Assembly: GCF_020089865.1 (NCBI RefSeq)
Contig: NZ_JAIRBM010000004.1
Location: forward strand, 1 to 64,000
Direction of reading: 5' to 3'
From: Microvirga puerhi
GTDB lineage: Bacteria > Pseudomonadota > Alphaproteobacteria > Rhizobiales > Beijerinckiaceae
DNA length: 64,000 nucleotides
Below the pieces are notes generated by a model. That model saw only the letters and a list, made by a program, of their open reading frames with translations. It was not told the origin of the DNA and made no database searches. Each line of letters starts with the position of its first letter. The first letter of the stretch is position 1. Position numbers and translations under genes: made by a program. Below are positions 42,078 through 51,633 of the stretch, in pieces.

Positions 42078-42917
42078 ATGGGTCGACGGGATGCCTTGAA
42101 AGCGAATGAGACCGTACGTCCTCATGTAGAGGATTCTAGGCCTCGCATGAAACGCAAGGAATTCGAGGAGGAGCTGCAGAAGCTCCAGGTCGAACTTGTC
42201 CGGCTTCAAACTTGGGTCAAGGCAACGGGCACCCGGATCATCGTTGTCTTCGAAGGCCGCGACACGGCCGGCAAGGGCGGTGTCATCAGTCGCATTACCC
42301 AAAGGGTGAGCCCGCGAGTATTCCGGCACATCGCGCTGCCGGCCCCGACAGAACGCGAAAAAAGCCAGCTCTACATCCAGCGGTATATTGCCCAGTTTCC
42401 GGCCGCAGGTGAAATCGCACTCTTCGATCGCTCTTGGTACAACAGAGCCGGCGTCGAGCGAGTCATGGGCTTCTGCAGCGCCGACGAATACGAGCGCTTC
42501 ATGCGTCTCGTGCCTTCATTCGAAAAGGAAATCGTGGAGAACGGCATCATTCTCCTCAAATACTTTCTCGATGTCAGTCAAGACGAGCAGCGCCGCCGAT
42601 TTGCCGACCGGATCGACGATCCCATGAAGCACTGGAAGCTCAGCCCGATGGACACCGAGTCAGTCCGTCTCTGGTGGGACTACACGTTGGCCTACCAGGA
42701 CATGCTGCGTGAAACCGACACGCCGTTTTGCCCCTGGTACGTTGTCCCGTCAGATGACAAGCGCAGAGCGCGTCTCAATCTGATCGCTCACATGCTCGAC
42801 AAGATCCCTTACAAAAAGGTCAAGATCGATTTGCCGAAGGTGCCCAAGGCAGCTCCCAAGCCCAAAGGAGCGAAAGATGGCCTTCCGGCGATGAACATCG
42901 TGCCAGCGCAATATTGA
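42078..42917 (+). CDS. ppk2: Polyphosphate kinase 2 (PPK2)
   Basis: Encodes 279 aa with a strong GGAAGGAG ribosome-binding site. Walker A is GRDTAGKGGVISR, and the Walker B/lid region is ALFDRSWYNRAGVERVMGF. The single-domain length suits PPK2 class I, which usually makes ATP or GTP from polyphosphate. The Lys/Pro-rich tail is common. It lies 52 bp after the disrupted transporter gene in the same direction and may share its promoter. It fits the energy theme of the surrounding genes. Confidence 0.92.
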   Translation: MGRRDALKANETVRPHVEDSRPRMKRKEFEEELQKLQVELVRLQTWVKATGTRIIVVFEGRDTAGKGGVISRITQRVSPRVFRHIALPAPTEREKSQLYIQRYIAQFPAAGEIALFDRSWYNRAGVERVMGFCSADEYERFMRLVPSFEKEIVENGIILLKYFLDVSQDEQRRRFADRIDDPMKHWKLSPMDTESVRLWWDYTLAYQDMLRETDTPFCPWYVVPSDDKRRARLNLIAHMLDKIPYKKVKIDLPKVPKAAPKPKGAKDGLPAMNIVPAQY

Positions 42918-43044
42918 ATGACGGTACTTCGAAAGGCCGCGCGATGGATACTTTGGGAACGGCGAGGCCTGTACGAGAACATCGCCATGCCGGACGTTAT
43001 CCCGCCGCTCCGGCATGAGCCATGAAGCGACGGGACCCTCGTGC

Positions 43045-44994
43045 CTAGCGATCGGAACGGTCGACGGTCTTGAGGCTGCGAAGATGCTCGCGTGGAACAC
43101 AGGGGAGAATGACCCGCGATGCGCGGACGGCATCGCAATAGACGGTGTTGCGTGCCACCTTGCGTGTGCGTCCCCTTCCTTCCGGATCCCCCGTATTGGG
43201 ATTGACGTCGAACTTCGGGAAATTCGACGACGAAATATCAAGGCGTAGTCGGTGTCCCTTTGCGAACAGGTTCGCCGTCGCAAACGGCTCGATGGTGATC
43301 CGGAAGACTTCTCCGGGCGTGATGAGCTCAGGATTCTCCCAGGATTTCCGATAGCGGCATCGGAAGATGCCATCCGTCAGAATCATCGCATAGCCTGTGG
43401 GATAGTCTGCGGACGGCGGATAGACGTCGACGAGCTTCGCCGTGAAATCCGTATCCAACGCATCCGAGGAAACCCAGAGATCGACCGTAATCGGTCCGAC
43501 GACTGCAAGATCGTCCTCGAGCGACGCACTTTCGAAAGAGAGTACGTCGCGGCGTGCGGATAATGGAAGTCCCGAATGACGGCAGCCGAAGAACTCTTTA
43601 TCCTCACGCTGGTCGAACGCCCCACCTTCGAAGACCGGCTGGCCACTGGTGAGCGCACCGCCGATGGTCGGCACCGGATCAGAGGGATCGAAATCGTAGC
43701 TCAGCGGCGCATCTTCCTTCTGCGGCAGCGCCTCGCGAAGCCCACCATCATTGTGGATGTGAAATGCACGGAACTCCGTCTGCGGCAATGGCCAGCGTTC
43801 AGCCTCGATCCAGCGCCCGCCGTGATCGAGCTTTCCGGCTTCCGTCCTTTTCCCAGTTCCCCCGCCCATCAGGAAGAGCCGCACCTGTGGTTCGGACTCG
43901 ACGCCGTTCTCCGTCTCCTTAAGCCAGCGCTCGAACCATCGGCGGCGGAATTCCAGCCAGGACGGCGTGACATTGCGAGAAAGTGTGGCGTTCTCTCCGA
44001 AATACGCATCCCCTGCAAATGTCGTGTTGCGGTTCCCGTGGAGCCCAGGCCCCATGATCAGTGATATCGGCCGTTTGCCACCGCGCGAGAAACCTTCGTA
44101 GTTGTCGAACGTGGTGTGCACATAAGCGTCATACCAGCTCGAAAGAAGTGCAACGGGGACTTGCGGAAAGGTGTCGTACGAGCCTTCGGCATAGATGCCG
44201 ACCTTCTTCCAAAACTCTCCGAAGCTACCCTGCCGCCATTGATCGAGAACATAGCTCTCGTATTCAGGCACCCACCGGACCGGCGAGCGCCCTTCCGACC
44301 AGGGAAGAACCGTGAACCAGGACTTAAGGTCCTCCGCTTCCAGCGCCTTCAGGATCAACGGGTTGCTCTGTGCTTCCGGACTTTCCTTGGCATTGTTGTA
44401 GGCCCAGGTCAGCTGCTTAAGTTCAAATGCGCCCCCTTGCCGGATCCCCGTACGGTATGCGCTCGAAAAGCCACCGGAGTCGAGCACCATACACGCCAGT
44501 CCTGGGGGATTGAGGCACGCGAGGGCTGCCTGCGTATGCGCGGCATAGGACAGACCCATGGTCCCGATCTTGCCGTCACACCAGGGCTGCTCGACGATCC
44601 ACGCACAGGTGTCATAACCGTCCGGGCCCTCGGACAGGTACTTCGTGAATACGCCCTCGGAATTATAGCGTCCGCGACAGTCTTGATAGATCACGACGAA
44701 GCCCGCGCGGACGAAGTGCATGGCGACCTCTGCCCGCGTCATGGGTTTATCCATGCCGGGCTCAATTTCAGAGCGCGAGCGCTGCGTCTTTCCGTAGGGC
44801 GTCCTTTCCATGACGACGGACAACGGCCCCGCGACGGGCTTTCCGTTGATGGCCGGCCGATAGACGTCGGTCGCGAGATGGATTCCATCCCGCATGCGAA
44901 CCATCACGTCGCGGTGGACGACGACGTCGTCAGCGAGAACCTCCACCGCGTGAGCGGTGGAGTCAGCCTGCATCTGGACGGCCTGTGAGGTCAT
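43045..44994 (-). CDS. CocE/NonD-family serine hydrolase (S15-like)
   Basis: Encodes 649 aa, no signal peptide. The N-terminal alpha/beta hydrolase has VMVRMRDGIHLATDVYRPA, the nucleophile elbow GTMGLSYAAHTQAALAC and YQDCRGRYNSEGVF. The C-terminal galactose-binding-like (X-Pro dipeptidyl-peptidase C-terminal) domain has ITIEPFATANLFAKGHRLRL. The family hydrolyses esters, amides and dipeptides. It overlaps the binding-protein gene by 4 bp, so it probably cleaves the compound imported by the Dpp-type system. Substrate unknown. Confidence 0.88.
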   Translation of the reverse strand: MTSQAVQMQADSTAHAVEVLADDVVVHRDVMVRMRDGIHLATDVYRPAINGKPVAGPLSVVMERTPYGKTQRSRSEIEPGMDKPMTRAEVAMHFVRAGFVVIYQDCRGRYNSEGVFTKYLSEGPDGYDTCAWIVEQPWCDGKIGTMGLSYAAHTQAALACLNPPGLACMVLDSGGFSSAYRTGIRQGGAFELKQLTWAYNNAKESPEAQSNPLILKALEAEDLKSWFTVLPWSEGRSPVRWVPEYESYVLDQWRQGSFGEFWKKVGIYAEGSYDTFPQVPVALLSSWYDAYVHTTFDNYEGFSRGGKRPISLIMGPGLHGNRNTTFAGDAYFGENATLSRNVTPSWLEFRRRWFERWLKETENGVESEPQVRLFLMGGGTGKRTEAGKLDHGGRWIEAERWPLPQTEFRAFHIHNDGGLREALPQKEDAPLSYDFDPSDPVPTIGGALTSGQPVFEGGAFDQREDKEFFGCRHSGLPLSARRDVLSFESASLEDDLAVVGPITVDLWVSSDALDTDFTAKLVDVYPPSADYPTGYAMILTDGIFRCRYRKSWENPELITPGEVFRITIEPFATANLFAKGHRLRLDISSSNFPKFDVNPNTGDPEGRGRTRKVARNTVYCDAVRASRVILPCVPREHLRSLKTVDRSDR

Positions 44995-46577
44995 TGCGCC
45001 GTTCCCGCAAGCGTCGCCATCAGATCTTCACCGCGGTTCGGGATGTAGGTGACATTTGCCTTCGACGCCCAGTAGACCTTTGGCCAGAACAGCGGGATGA
45101 CACCGACATCATCCATTGCAATCCGGGTCGCCTCCTGCAGTTGAGCGATGCGCTTCTGCGGATCGAATTCGGAGGTTGCTTCCTTCATTTTCTGGTCAAA
45201 TTTCGGATTCGAGTAGCGCGTTCGATTGAACGAGCCCGTGCCAGCTTCCTTATCCGGCGTCATCAGGAGATTCCGGAGGCTGGTTGCCGATGTCGGCGTG
45301 GTCGTCCCAAGAGAGAAGATGAAAGCGCTGAATTGCTGCTTTCCGGCTGCGGATGCATAGACGTTGTATGGCTGTGCAACGACGCCGTTCACCTTGATGC
45401 CGCCCTGTGCGAACATCTGTCCGAGCGCCTGCGCCGTTTCCGCGTCACCAGAGAAACGATCATTGGAGGTATGGATCGTCAGGCCGAGGCCTTGAGCAAA
45501 TCCCGCATCGGCCAGGAGCTTCTTGGCCCCAGCCAGATCGAAAGCGGGTGCCCTCAGTGAGGGATCTGCTCCACCGATGCCGTCCGGAACGACCTGTCCC
45601 GCCGCGTCGCCAGCGCCGTCGAGAATCCGGTCGACGATGAGCCGACGGTTGATGAGTTTCGACAACGCCTGGCGAACTCGCACGTCCTTCAGCGGATTCG
45701 GGTTAAGAGGCTTTCCATCAGCGCCTACCACGAACGGGCTCTCGTCACGGCTTGCGTCCAGAGCGAGATAGACGACACGAGCGGACGCGATGGACCACAG
45801 TTTAAGGCCGTTGACATTCGACAGCGAACGCACGTCACCGGGCGGCACTGCATCGATGAGGTCCACGGAGCCCGACCGCAACGCGGCAACGCGCGCCGCA
45901 TCGTTGGCGATGAACTTCACCGTCACGTTGTCGAATGCTGGCTTCTTGCCCCAGTAGGATTCGTTGCGCACGAGCGTGATGTGGTCGCCCGGCACCCATT
46001 CCTTGACCTTGTACGGGCCCGTGCCGATAGCGGCGGAGCGATCGTTGAACGCTTCGATGGACTTGCCGTCGGCAAGCTTCTTCTGAACGATGTAGACGAG
46101 ACCAACCTGCTCGATGAAATCGGGAGTTGGGCCTTTGGTCTTGAACTCGATGGTCTGCGGATCGACAACCGTCATGCTGGCGATAGCGCCGACATTGCCG
46201 GTAAACGGCGCCGGGCTGTTCGGAATGCTCTTCACCCGTTCAAGCGAGTAGATCACGTCCTCAGGCGTCAGGGGGGCGCCATCCTGGAATGTCACGCCGC
46301 TGCGGAGCTTGATCCGCCAAGTCGTTGGATCGACATTCTGCCAGGATTCAGCAAGGTTTGGGGTGACCTGCAGGTTAGGATCCGGATTGATCAAACGGTC
46401 AAAGATCTGCGCCGCAATGTTCTGGTTATTGCCGGTCCGCGAGAACTGCGGGTCGAGGGCGGACGGCTCCGTCGAACTCCCAATAATGAGGTCGGCCGCA
46501 AGCACCGGCGAGAAGCTCAGCATGCCGATCACCGACACAGTGACGCTGAGGGACCTTAGATTCGAAAGCAGTTTCAT
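44991..46577 (-). CDS. Family 5 (peptide-type) solute-binding protein
   Basis: Encodes 528 aa with a signal peptide (LSVTVSVIGMLSFSPVLAA). Family features are IIGSSTEPSALDPQFSRTGN, VTPNLAESWQNVDPTTWRIK and GVTFQDGAPLTPEDVIYSLE. It captures peptides, nickel or other amphipathic solutes in the periplasm. It is unusually placed after both ATPase genes and directly before the hydrolase gene (4-bp overlap). Confidence 0.92.
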   Translation of the reverse strand: MKLLSNLRSLSVTVSVIGMLSFSPVLAADLIIGSSTEPSALDPQFSRTGNNQNIAAQIFDRLINPDPNLQVTPNLAESWQNVDPTTWRIKLRSGVTFQDGAPLTPEDVIYSLERVKSIPNSPAPFTGNVGAIASMTVVDPQTIEFKTKGPTPDFIEQVGLVYIVQKKLADGKSIEAFNDRSAAIGTGPYKVKEWVPGDHITLVRNESYWGKKPAFDNVTVKFIANDAARVAALRSGSVDLIDAVPPGDVRSLSNVNGLKLWSIASARVVYLALDASRDESPFVVGADGKPLNPNPLKDVRVRQALSKLINRRLIVDRILDGAGDAAGQVVPDGIGGADPSLRAPAFDLAGAKKLLADAGFAQGLGLTIHTSNDRFSGDAETAQALGQMFAQGGIKVNGVVAQPYNVYASAAGKQQFSAFIFSLGTTTPTSATSLRNLLMTPDKEAGTGSFNRTRYSNPKFDQKMKEATSEFDPQKRIAQLQEATRIAMDDVGVIPLFWPKVYWASKANVTYIPNRGEDLMATLAGTAQ

Positions 46578-46595
46578 GATGTCTTCCCTTCTGGA

Positions 46596-47624
46596 TCAGG
46601 ATAAGGCGGTTGTCTTTTGTGGAGGGTGCGCCTTCTCGTCATTGAGATGGCATGCACTGATATGACCCGGTGCGATTTCCCGCAGCGTCGGTGCCTCGCG
46701 CCGGCATCGGTCGAACGCGTGCGGGCAGCGGGGATGGAAATGGCATCCACTGGGAGGATGAAGCGGCGACGGAATCTCGCCCTTGATCGGTGAGAAAATG
46801 CGTCGCCTGTTGGCGATCGTCGGAATCTCTTGAAGGAGGGCCACCGTATAAGGATGGTTCGGTTGCGAGAAGAACGCCTCCGCCGAAGCACTTTCCACGA
46901 TGCGACCGAGATACATGATCGCAACCCGATCGCTGATATGCTTTACGACGCCGATGTCGTGGCTGATGAAAAGATAGGTTAGCCCGAGCTCACGCCGCAG
47001 TTCCATGAAAAGGTTGAGGATCTGTGCTTGGATCGACACGTCGAGCGCGGCGACGGATTCGTCACAGACGATGAATTGTGGTTTGACCGCAAGAGCGCGA
47101 GCAATGCCGATCCGTTGGCGTTGCCCTCCGGAAAACTGGTGCGGAAAGCGCTCTTTATAGGCTGGATCGAGTCCCACGCGCTCCATAAGACCAGCGACAT
47201 AAGCATCGCGCTCCCGCCGCGGAATGATGCCATGGGCCACAGGAGCCTCGCCGATAATGTCGATCACACGCTTGCGCGGATTGAGCGATGACATCGGATC
47301 CTGGAAGATCATCTGCGCAGTGAGACGCGCCGTGCGAGCATCCCGACGGTCGAGCTTTCGTCGATCGCGGCCTTTCCAGAGAATCTCTCCCTCTGTCTGC
47401 GGCATGATGCCTGCCAGCATGCGACCCAAGGTCGATTTTCCGCAACCTGACTCGCCAACGAGGCCTACCACCTCGCCCGGCATGATTTTCAGATCGACGC
47501 GATCGACCGCGTGGACCACCTGGGGCTTAAGATCGGCGCCGAGCAGGCGCGCGAGGCGCTCCGCGTAATCGAGATCACGAACGAAGCGTTTAGAAAGCCC
47601 GGCGGCTTCGACGAGCGGACTCAT
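46596..47624 (-). CDS. Dipeptide-type ABC ATPase, second (DppF/OppF-like)
   Basis: Encodes 342 aa. Walker A GESGCGKSTLGR, signature FSGGQRQRIGIARALA, Walker B FIVCDESVAALDVSIQ, and the C-terminal oligopeptide domain with the Cys-containing GCHFHPRCPHAFDRCRRE, which in this family may hold an iron-sulfur cluster. Walker B shows DES in place of DEP. It overlaps the first ATPase gene by 4 bp. Confidence 0.93.
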   Translation of the reverse strand: MSPLVEAAGLSKRFVRDLDYAERLARLLGADLKPQVVHAVDRVDLKIMPGEVVGLVGESGCGKSTLGRMLAGIMPQTEGEILWKGRDRRKLDRRDARTARLTAQMIFQDPMSSLNPRKRVIDIIGEAPVAHGIIPRRERDAYVAGLMERVGLDPAYKERFPHQFSGGQRQRIGIARALAVKPQFIVCDESVAALDVSIQAQILNLFMELRRELGLTYLFISHDIGVVKHISDRVAIMYLGRIVESASAEAFFSQPNHPYTVALLQEIPTIANRRRIFSPIKGEIPSPLHPPSGCHFHPRCPHAFDRCRREAPTLREIAPGHISACHLNDEKAHPPQKTTALS

Positions 47625-48595
47625 GCGGCTCTCCGCGCCTGAGGATGGAAACAGCGCCAGGCCTGGGTGCCGGCGCTTTCGAGGACCGGTTCCGTTTCAC
47701 AGATCTTCGTTGCAAACGCGCAGCGTGTCCTGAACGCGCATCCCGAAGGTCGATTGAGCGGCGGCGGTGCCATTCCAGGGATCGCCTTGAGAGGTGCGCC
47801 ACGCGGAACATTTGCCGCAACCGATTGCAGAAGCCCGAGCGTATAGGGGTGAGCCGATCTGTCGAGAACCTCATTCGTTTCGCCGATCTCAACGATGCGG
47901 CCCGCATACATGACCGCGATGCGCTGTGCGAGGCCAGCGACGACACCGAGATCATGCGTAATCCACACCAGAGCCATGCCGAGGTCCTTTGACAAGCTCT
48001 GGATCTGGTTGAGGATTTGCGACTGGATCGTGACGTCGAGGGCCGTCGTCGGCTCATCGGCGATGATCAGATCGGGACGGTGCAGCAAGGCAATGGCGAT
48101 GGCGACGCGCTGACGCATGCCTCCCGAGAACTGGTGCGGATAGGCCGCCAGCCGTTCCTCCGGCGATGGAATGCCGACCATGCCGAGAGTGTCGCGCGCC
48201 CGCGCACGTGCTTCCGCCGCGCTGACATTTTCATGGGCGAGGACTGTCTCGACCATCTGCGTTCCGATGCTGAGGACCGGGTTCAGCGTCATCATCGGAT
48301 CCTGGAAGATCATGGCGATCCGCCGACCGCGCAGCTTCCTCATCTCATCAGCGGAGAGCCCTACGAGATCCTGCCCCTGAAAGAGGATCCTGCCGCCAAT
48401 GACTCGGCCAGGGGGATCAATGAGCCCAAGGATCGAGAAACCCGTGATCGACTTGCCGGAGCCGGACTCGCCGACAAGGCCCAGCACCTCACCGCGATTG
48501 ACATCGAAGCTCACGCCGTCAACGGCCTTGACGATGCCTTTCTCGGAGAAGAAGTGCGTCTGGAGATTGTCGACGGTCAGCACCGGACTGGTCAT
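47621..48595 (-). CDS. Dipeptide-type ABC ATPase, first (DppD/OppD-like)
   Basis: Encodes 324 aa. Walker A GESGSGKSITGFS, signature FSGGMRQRVAIAIALL, Walker B LIIADEPTTALDVTIQ and the C-terminal oligopeptide/dipeptide domain with CAFRTRCAFATKICETEP. It pairs with the second ATPase to drive the permease. Starts 11 bp after the second permease gene. Confidence 0.93.
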   Translation of the reverse strand: MTSPVLTVDNLQTHFFSEKGIVKAVDGVSFDVNRGEVLGLVGESGSGKSITGFSILGLIDPPGRVIGGRILFQGQDLVGLSADEMRKLRGRRIAMIFQDPMMTLNPVLSIGTQMVETVLAHENVSAAEARARARDTLGMVGIPSPEERLAAYPHQFSGGMRQRVAIAIALLHRPDLIIADEPTTALDVTIQSQILNQIQSLSKDLGMALVWITHDLGVVAGLAQRIAVMYAGRIVEIGETNEVLDRSAHPYTLGLLQSVAANVPRGAPLKAIPGMAPPPLNRPSGCAFRTRCAFATKICETEPVLESAGTQAWRCFHPQARRAA

Positions 48596-48606
48596 CGCAT
48601 TCTTCC

Positions 48607-49509
48607 TTACTTCGCGGAGCGCGGGTTGAGAACTTCGCGCAGACGATCACCGACGATGTTGATGCTGAACACGAGAAGGACGAGCAGCAGACCGGGATAG
48701 ACGCTGATCCAGTACTGACCCGACATGAGAACCTCGTAGCCGTTCGCGATGAGAAGACCGAGGGATGGCTCGGTGATCGGCAGGCCGATTCCGAGGAAGC
48801 TCAGAGTCGCCTCGGCGGAAATGGCATTCGCGACCTGCAGCGTCCCGATCACGATGAGCGGTGGCAGGCAATTGGGCAGCAAGTGCCCAAAGAGAATTCG
48901 CGCCTTGCCGAGATCGAGGCAGGCAGCGGCTTCCATGTATTCCTTGTCCTTCTCGACGAGCGCGGCGCCACGGACGGCACGGGCGAAGAGGGCCCATTGC
49001 ACGAGAACCAGCGCGAACATCACCTTTCCGACGCCCTGCCCGATCGTGGCGAGCAGCATCAGCGCCACGAGAATGGTGGGGAACCCGAGCATCAAGTCGA
49101 CAAGGCGCATGATGAGGGTATCTACGCGCCCACCGAAATAAGCGGCGATGAGGCCGAGCGTGGTGCCGACCCCGAGGGCCACAACGCCGCTGACGACGCC
49201 CACGGCCAAGCTCGTGCGCAGCCCGTAGATCATGGCGGAAAGCATGTCGCGTCCCTGCCCGTCCGTGCCAAGCCAGTAGATGCCTCCCGAAAGACTCTCC
49301 GATCCCGGCGGCAGCTTCGCATCCATGATGCTGATCTGCATCAGGTCGTAGGGGTCCTGCGGCGCGATCCAGGGACCGATGATCGCGGCAGCCAGCAGGA
49401 ACAGGAACACGACGGCGGCAACGGTGGCTTTGGGACTCTTGAGAAGTCCCTGCAGAGCACGGCCGAACAGCGTCTCCGCGCCTAGCCTCGGAAGGGTTAC
49501 CGCGGTCAT
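48607..49509 (-). CDS. Dipeptide-type ABC permease, second (DppC/OppC-like)
   Basis: Encodes 300 aa with about six hydrophobic segments. The N-terminal OppC domain (GLLKSPKATVAAVVFLFLLA) is followed by the transport domain with the EAA loop MEAAACLDLGKARILFGHLL and WLGTDGQGRDMLSAMIYGLR. It forms the heterodimeric pore with the first permease and overlaps its gene by 4 bp. Confidence 0.93.
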   Translation of the reverse strand: MTAVTLPRLGAETLFGRALQGLLKSPKATVAAVVFLFLLAAAIIGPWIAPQDPYDLMQISIMDAKLPPGSESLSGGIYWLGTDGQGRDMLSAMIYGLRTSLAVGVVSGVVALGVGTTLGLIAAYFGGRVDTLIMRLVDLMLGFPTILVALMLLATIGQGVGKVMFALVLVQWALFARAVRGAALVEKDKEYMEAAACLDLGKARILFGHLLPNCLPPLIVIGTLQVANAISAEATLSFLGIGLPITEPSLGLLIANGYEVLMSGQYWISVYPGLLLVLLVFSINIVGDRLREVLNPRSAK

Positions 49510-50480
49510 GAAGCATCTCCGAGGCGGATGCGGGGATCGAGCAGGGAATAGAGAATGTCGACGATGAAATTGATGAGGATGAACATCGTCACGACGACCA
49601 GCAGATAAGCTACGACGACGGGGCGATCGAGGCGCATGATCGAGTCGATCAGCAGCTTACCCATGCCGGGCCAGGCGAAGATCGTCTCGGTCACGATCGC
49701 GAAAGCAATGAGACTGCCAAATTCGACGCCGACGACGGTGACGATGGGAATGAGGATATTCTTGAGCACGTGCACGAGAACGATACGGCGTTCCGTCAGT
49801 CCCTTGGCTCGCGCGAACTTCACGAAATCGAGGAGCATTGTTTCGCGCACGCCGCTTCGCGTCAGGCGGATCACAAGCGATATCTTGAACAGGGCCAGAT
49901 TGAGCGCCGGCAGAATGAGGTGAGTCACGCCTGACCAAGTCACCAGGCTTGTGTGAATTCCCAGAAAGCTGCCGACGTCGCCACGTCCGGTCGAAGGAAG
50001 CCATCCGAGCCAGACCGAGAAGATCATGATCAGCATCATCCCCTGCCAGAAATTCGGCAGGCTGAAGCCGAGAATGGACCCGGTCATCACGGTTTCGTCG
50101 AGGGCCGTATTGGGCCTGAGGCCTGCCCACAGACCCAAGGGGATGCCCAAGCAGAGCGATAGTGCGAGCGCGACGAATGCGAGCTCGAGGGTCGCCGGCA
50201 TACGGCTGAGGATCAGGTTGATTGAGGGCTGATTGAACACAAACGAGCGACCGAGGTCGCCCTGAAGCGCGTGCCAGATGAAGGTGCCGTATTGTTCCAG
50301 AAGGCTACGGTCGAGCCCGAGCGCGCGGATGGCCTGCTCACGCTCTGCGGCCGTCGCGTCGCCGGCAATCAGAATGTCGATTGGATTCCCGATGGCATAG
50401 ATGCCGGCGAAGACGATGATCGAGGTAAGGAAGAGAACAAGAATACTCTGCGACAAGCGCCGGATAATGAAGACGATCAT
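49506..50480 (-). CDS. Dipeptide-type ABC permease, first (DppB/OppB-like)
   Basis: Encodes 324 aa, with FIIRRLSQSILVLFLTSIIV at the N-terminus, the EAA-type loop FVKFARAKGLTERRIVLVHV and six predicted membrane segments. First gene of the operon: permease, permease, ATPase, ATPase, binding protein, hydrolase. The gap of 192 bp to the divergent lysR gene should hold both promoters. Confidence 0.93.
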   Translation of the reverse strand: MIVFIIRRLSQSILVLFLTSIIVFAGIYAIGNPIDILIAGDATAAEREQAIRALGLDRSLLEQYGTFIWHALQGDLGRSFVFNQPSINLILSRMPATLELAFVALALSLCLGIPLGLWAGLRPNTALDETVMTGSILGFSLPNFWQGMMLIMIFSVWLGWLPSTGRGDVGSFLGIHTSLVTWSGVTHLILPALNLALFKISLVIRLTRSGVRETMLLDFVKFARAKGLTERRIVLVHVLKNILIPIVTVVGVEFGSLIAFAIVTETIFAWPGMGKLLIDSIMRLDRPVVVAYLLVVVTMFILINFIVDILYSLLDPRIRLGDAS

Positions 50481-50672
50481 GAACGACGCTCCCGCCCATG
50501 GATTACATGGCTCCGGCGAATGCCCGCAAAATCTCGCGGATGATGTTGCATCAACACGCCTTCATAAAAATGACACGATGCACTTACGCATCGCCGGACG
50601 AAGGGCGCAATAGTATGAGGAAATGAGATAGGGTAATGAAATTTTGAAAAAGCATACAGGGTCGCCTAGGTT

Positions 50673-51593
50673 ATGAATCTCAAGCAACTCGAAGTCCTGA
50701 GGGCTGTTATTGCCACCGGTTCTACGGTGGGCGCGTCTACAATCTTGCGGATTTCCCAATCGGCCATCAGCAGGCATCTCACGGGGCTTGAATCCGAAAT
50801 CGGCTTCGAGCTGTTCATTCGTGACAAAGGGCGGCTCATTCCGAGGCCCGAAGCGAAAGCGCTGCTGCCGGAAGTGGACGAACTTACCAAGGTCCTGGCC
50901 CGCGTCAAACGGAAGGCCGTGGATATCAAATCGGGCTCCGGAGGCGATACACTTCTGCGCGTTGCCTTTCCCCACAGCATCACGACAACGGTCCTGCCCA
51001 GAGTCTTGGCGGAATACTTCAAGTCCTATCCGAGAGCCGTCGTCGAAACCCTTTCCGGACCCTATGGGGCAATCGAGCAGATGATCCAGGCGCGCAGCGC
51101 GGATATCGGCTTCATCCGTCTGCCGACAGAGGATGCAGGTTTCTCCGTGAGGCCCATTTTACGCGGAGAGACGACCTGCGTGATGTCGAAAGACCATCCG
51201 CTCGCTGCAAAAGCGCAGATCAAACTGAAAGATCTCGCGCGAAATGATCTTATCCTGCTCGGTCGTCAGAGGTCCGCACGCCACGAACTCGAATACGAGC
51301 TCCGCGAGGCTGGAGCGCCTCATCACTGCCGCGTGGAGGTGCATTCGGTGGAGGCCGCCTGCGCCTGTGCAGCCGCAGGTCTCGGCGTGGCCGTGGTTCC
51401 GGCTTTGATCGCAAGTTTCTTCCGCTCGACGGAGCTGCAGATGCGGCCTTTTCGCCCAACCCGATTTCTGGACTACGGGATCGTCAGCCTTCCGGGTCTG
51501 CCGCCCTCACGGGCTGCAGAGGATTTCGTGGAGATCTTCGTCCAGAAAGTCATGACCGAAGCCGACGGAACAAGTCGCATCGAGGCGACCTAA
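50673..51593 (+). CDS. LysR-family regulator of the peptide-type import operon
   Basis: Encodes 306 aa. The N-terminal winged helix has LKQLEVLRAVIATGSTVGAS and TILRISQSAISRHLTGLESE; the ligand domain starts near residue 92 (DTLLRVAFPHSITTTVLPRV). Divergent from the Dpp-type operon and so probably its regulator. It resembles the group that controls amino-acid and opine uptake, but the effector cannot be assigned. Confidence 0.9.
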   Translation: MNLKQLEVLRAVIATGSTVGASTILRISQSAISRHLTGLESEIGFELFIRDKGRLIPRPEAKALLPEVDELTKVLARVKRKAVDIKSGSGGDTLLRVAFPHSITTTVLPRVLAEYFKSYPRAVVETLSGPYGAIEQMIQARSADIGFIRLPTEDAGFSVRPILRGETTCVMSKDHPLAAKAQIKLKDLARNDLILLGRQRSARHELEYELREAGAPHHCRVEVHSVEAACACAAAGLGVAVVPALIASFFRSTELQMRPFRPTRFLDYGIVSLPGLPPSRAAEDFVEIFVQKVMTEADGTSRIEAT

Positions 51594-51633
51594 CTCAGCC
51601 TCGTGCTGCTTTTCAAGCGTCCCGACGGATCAT

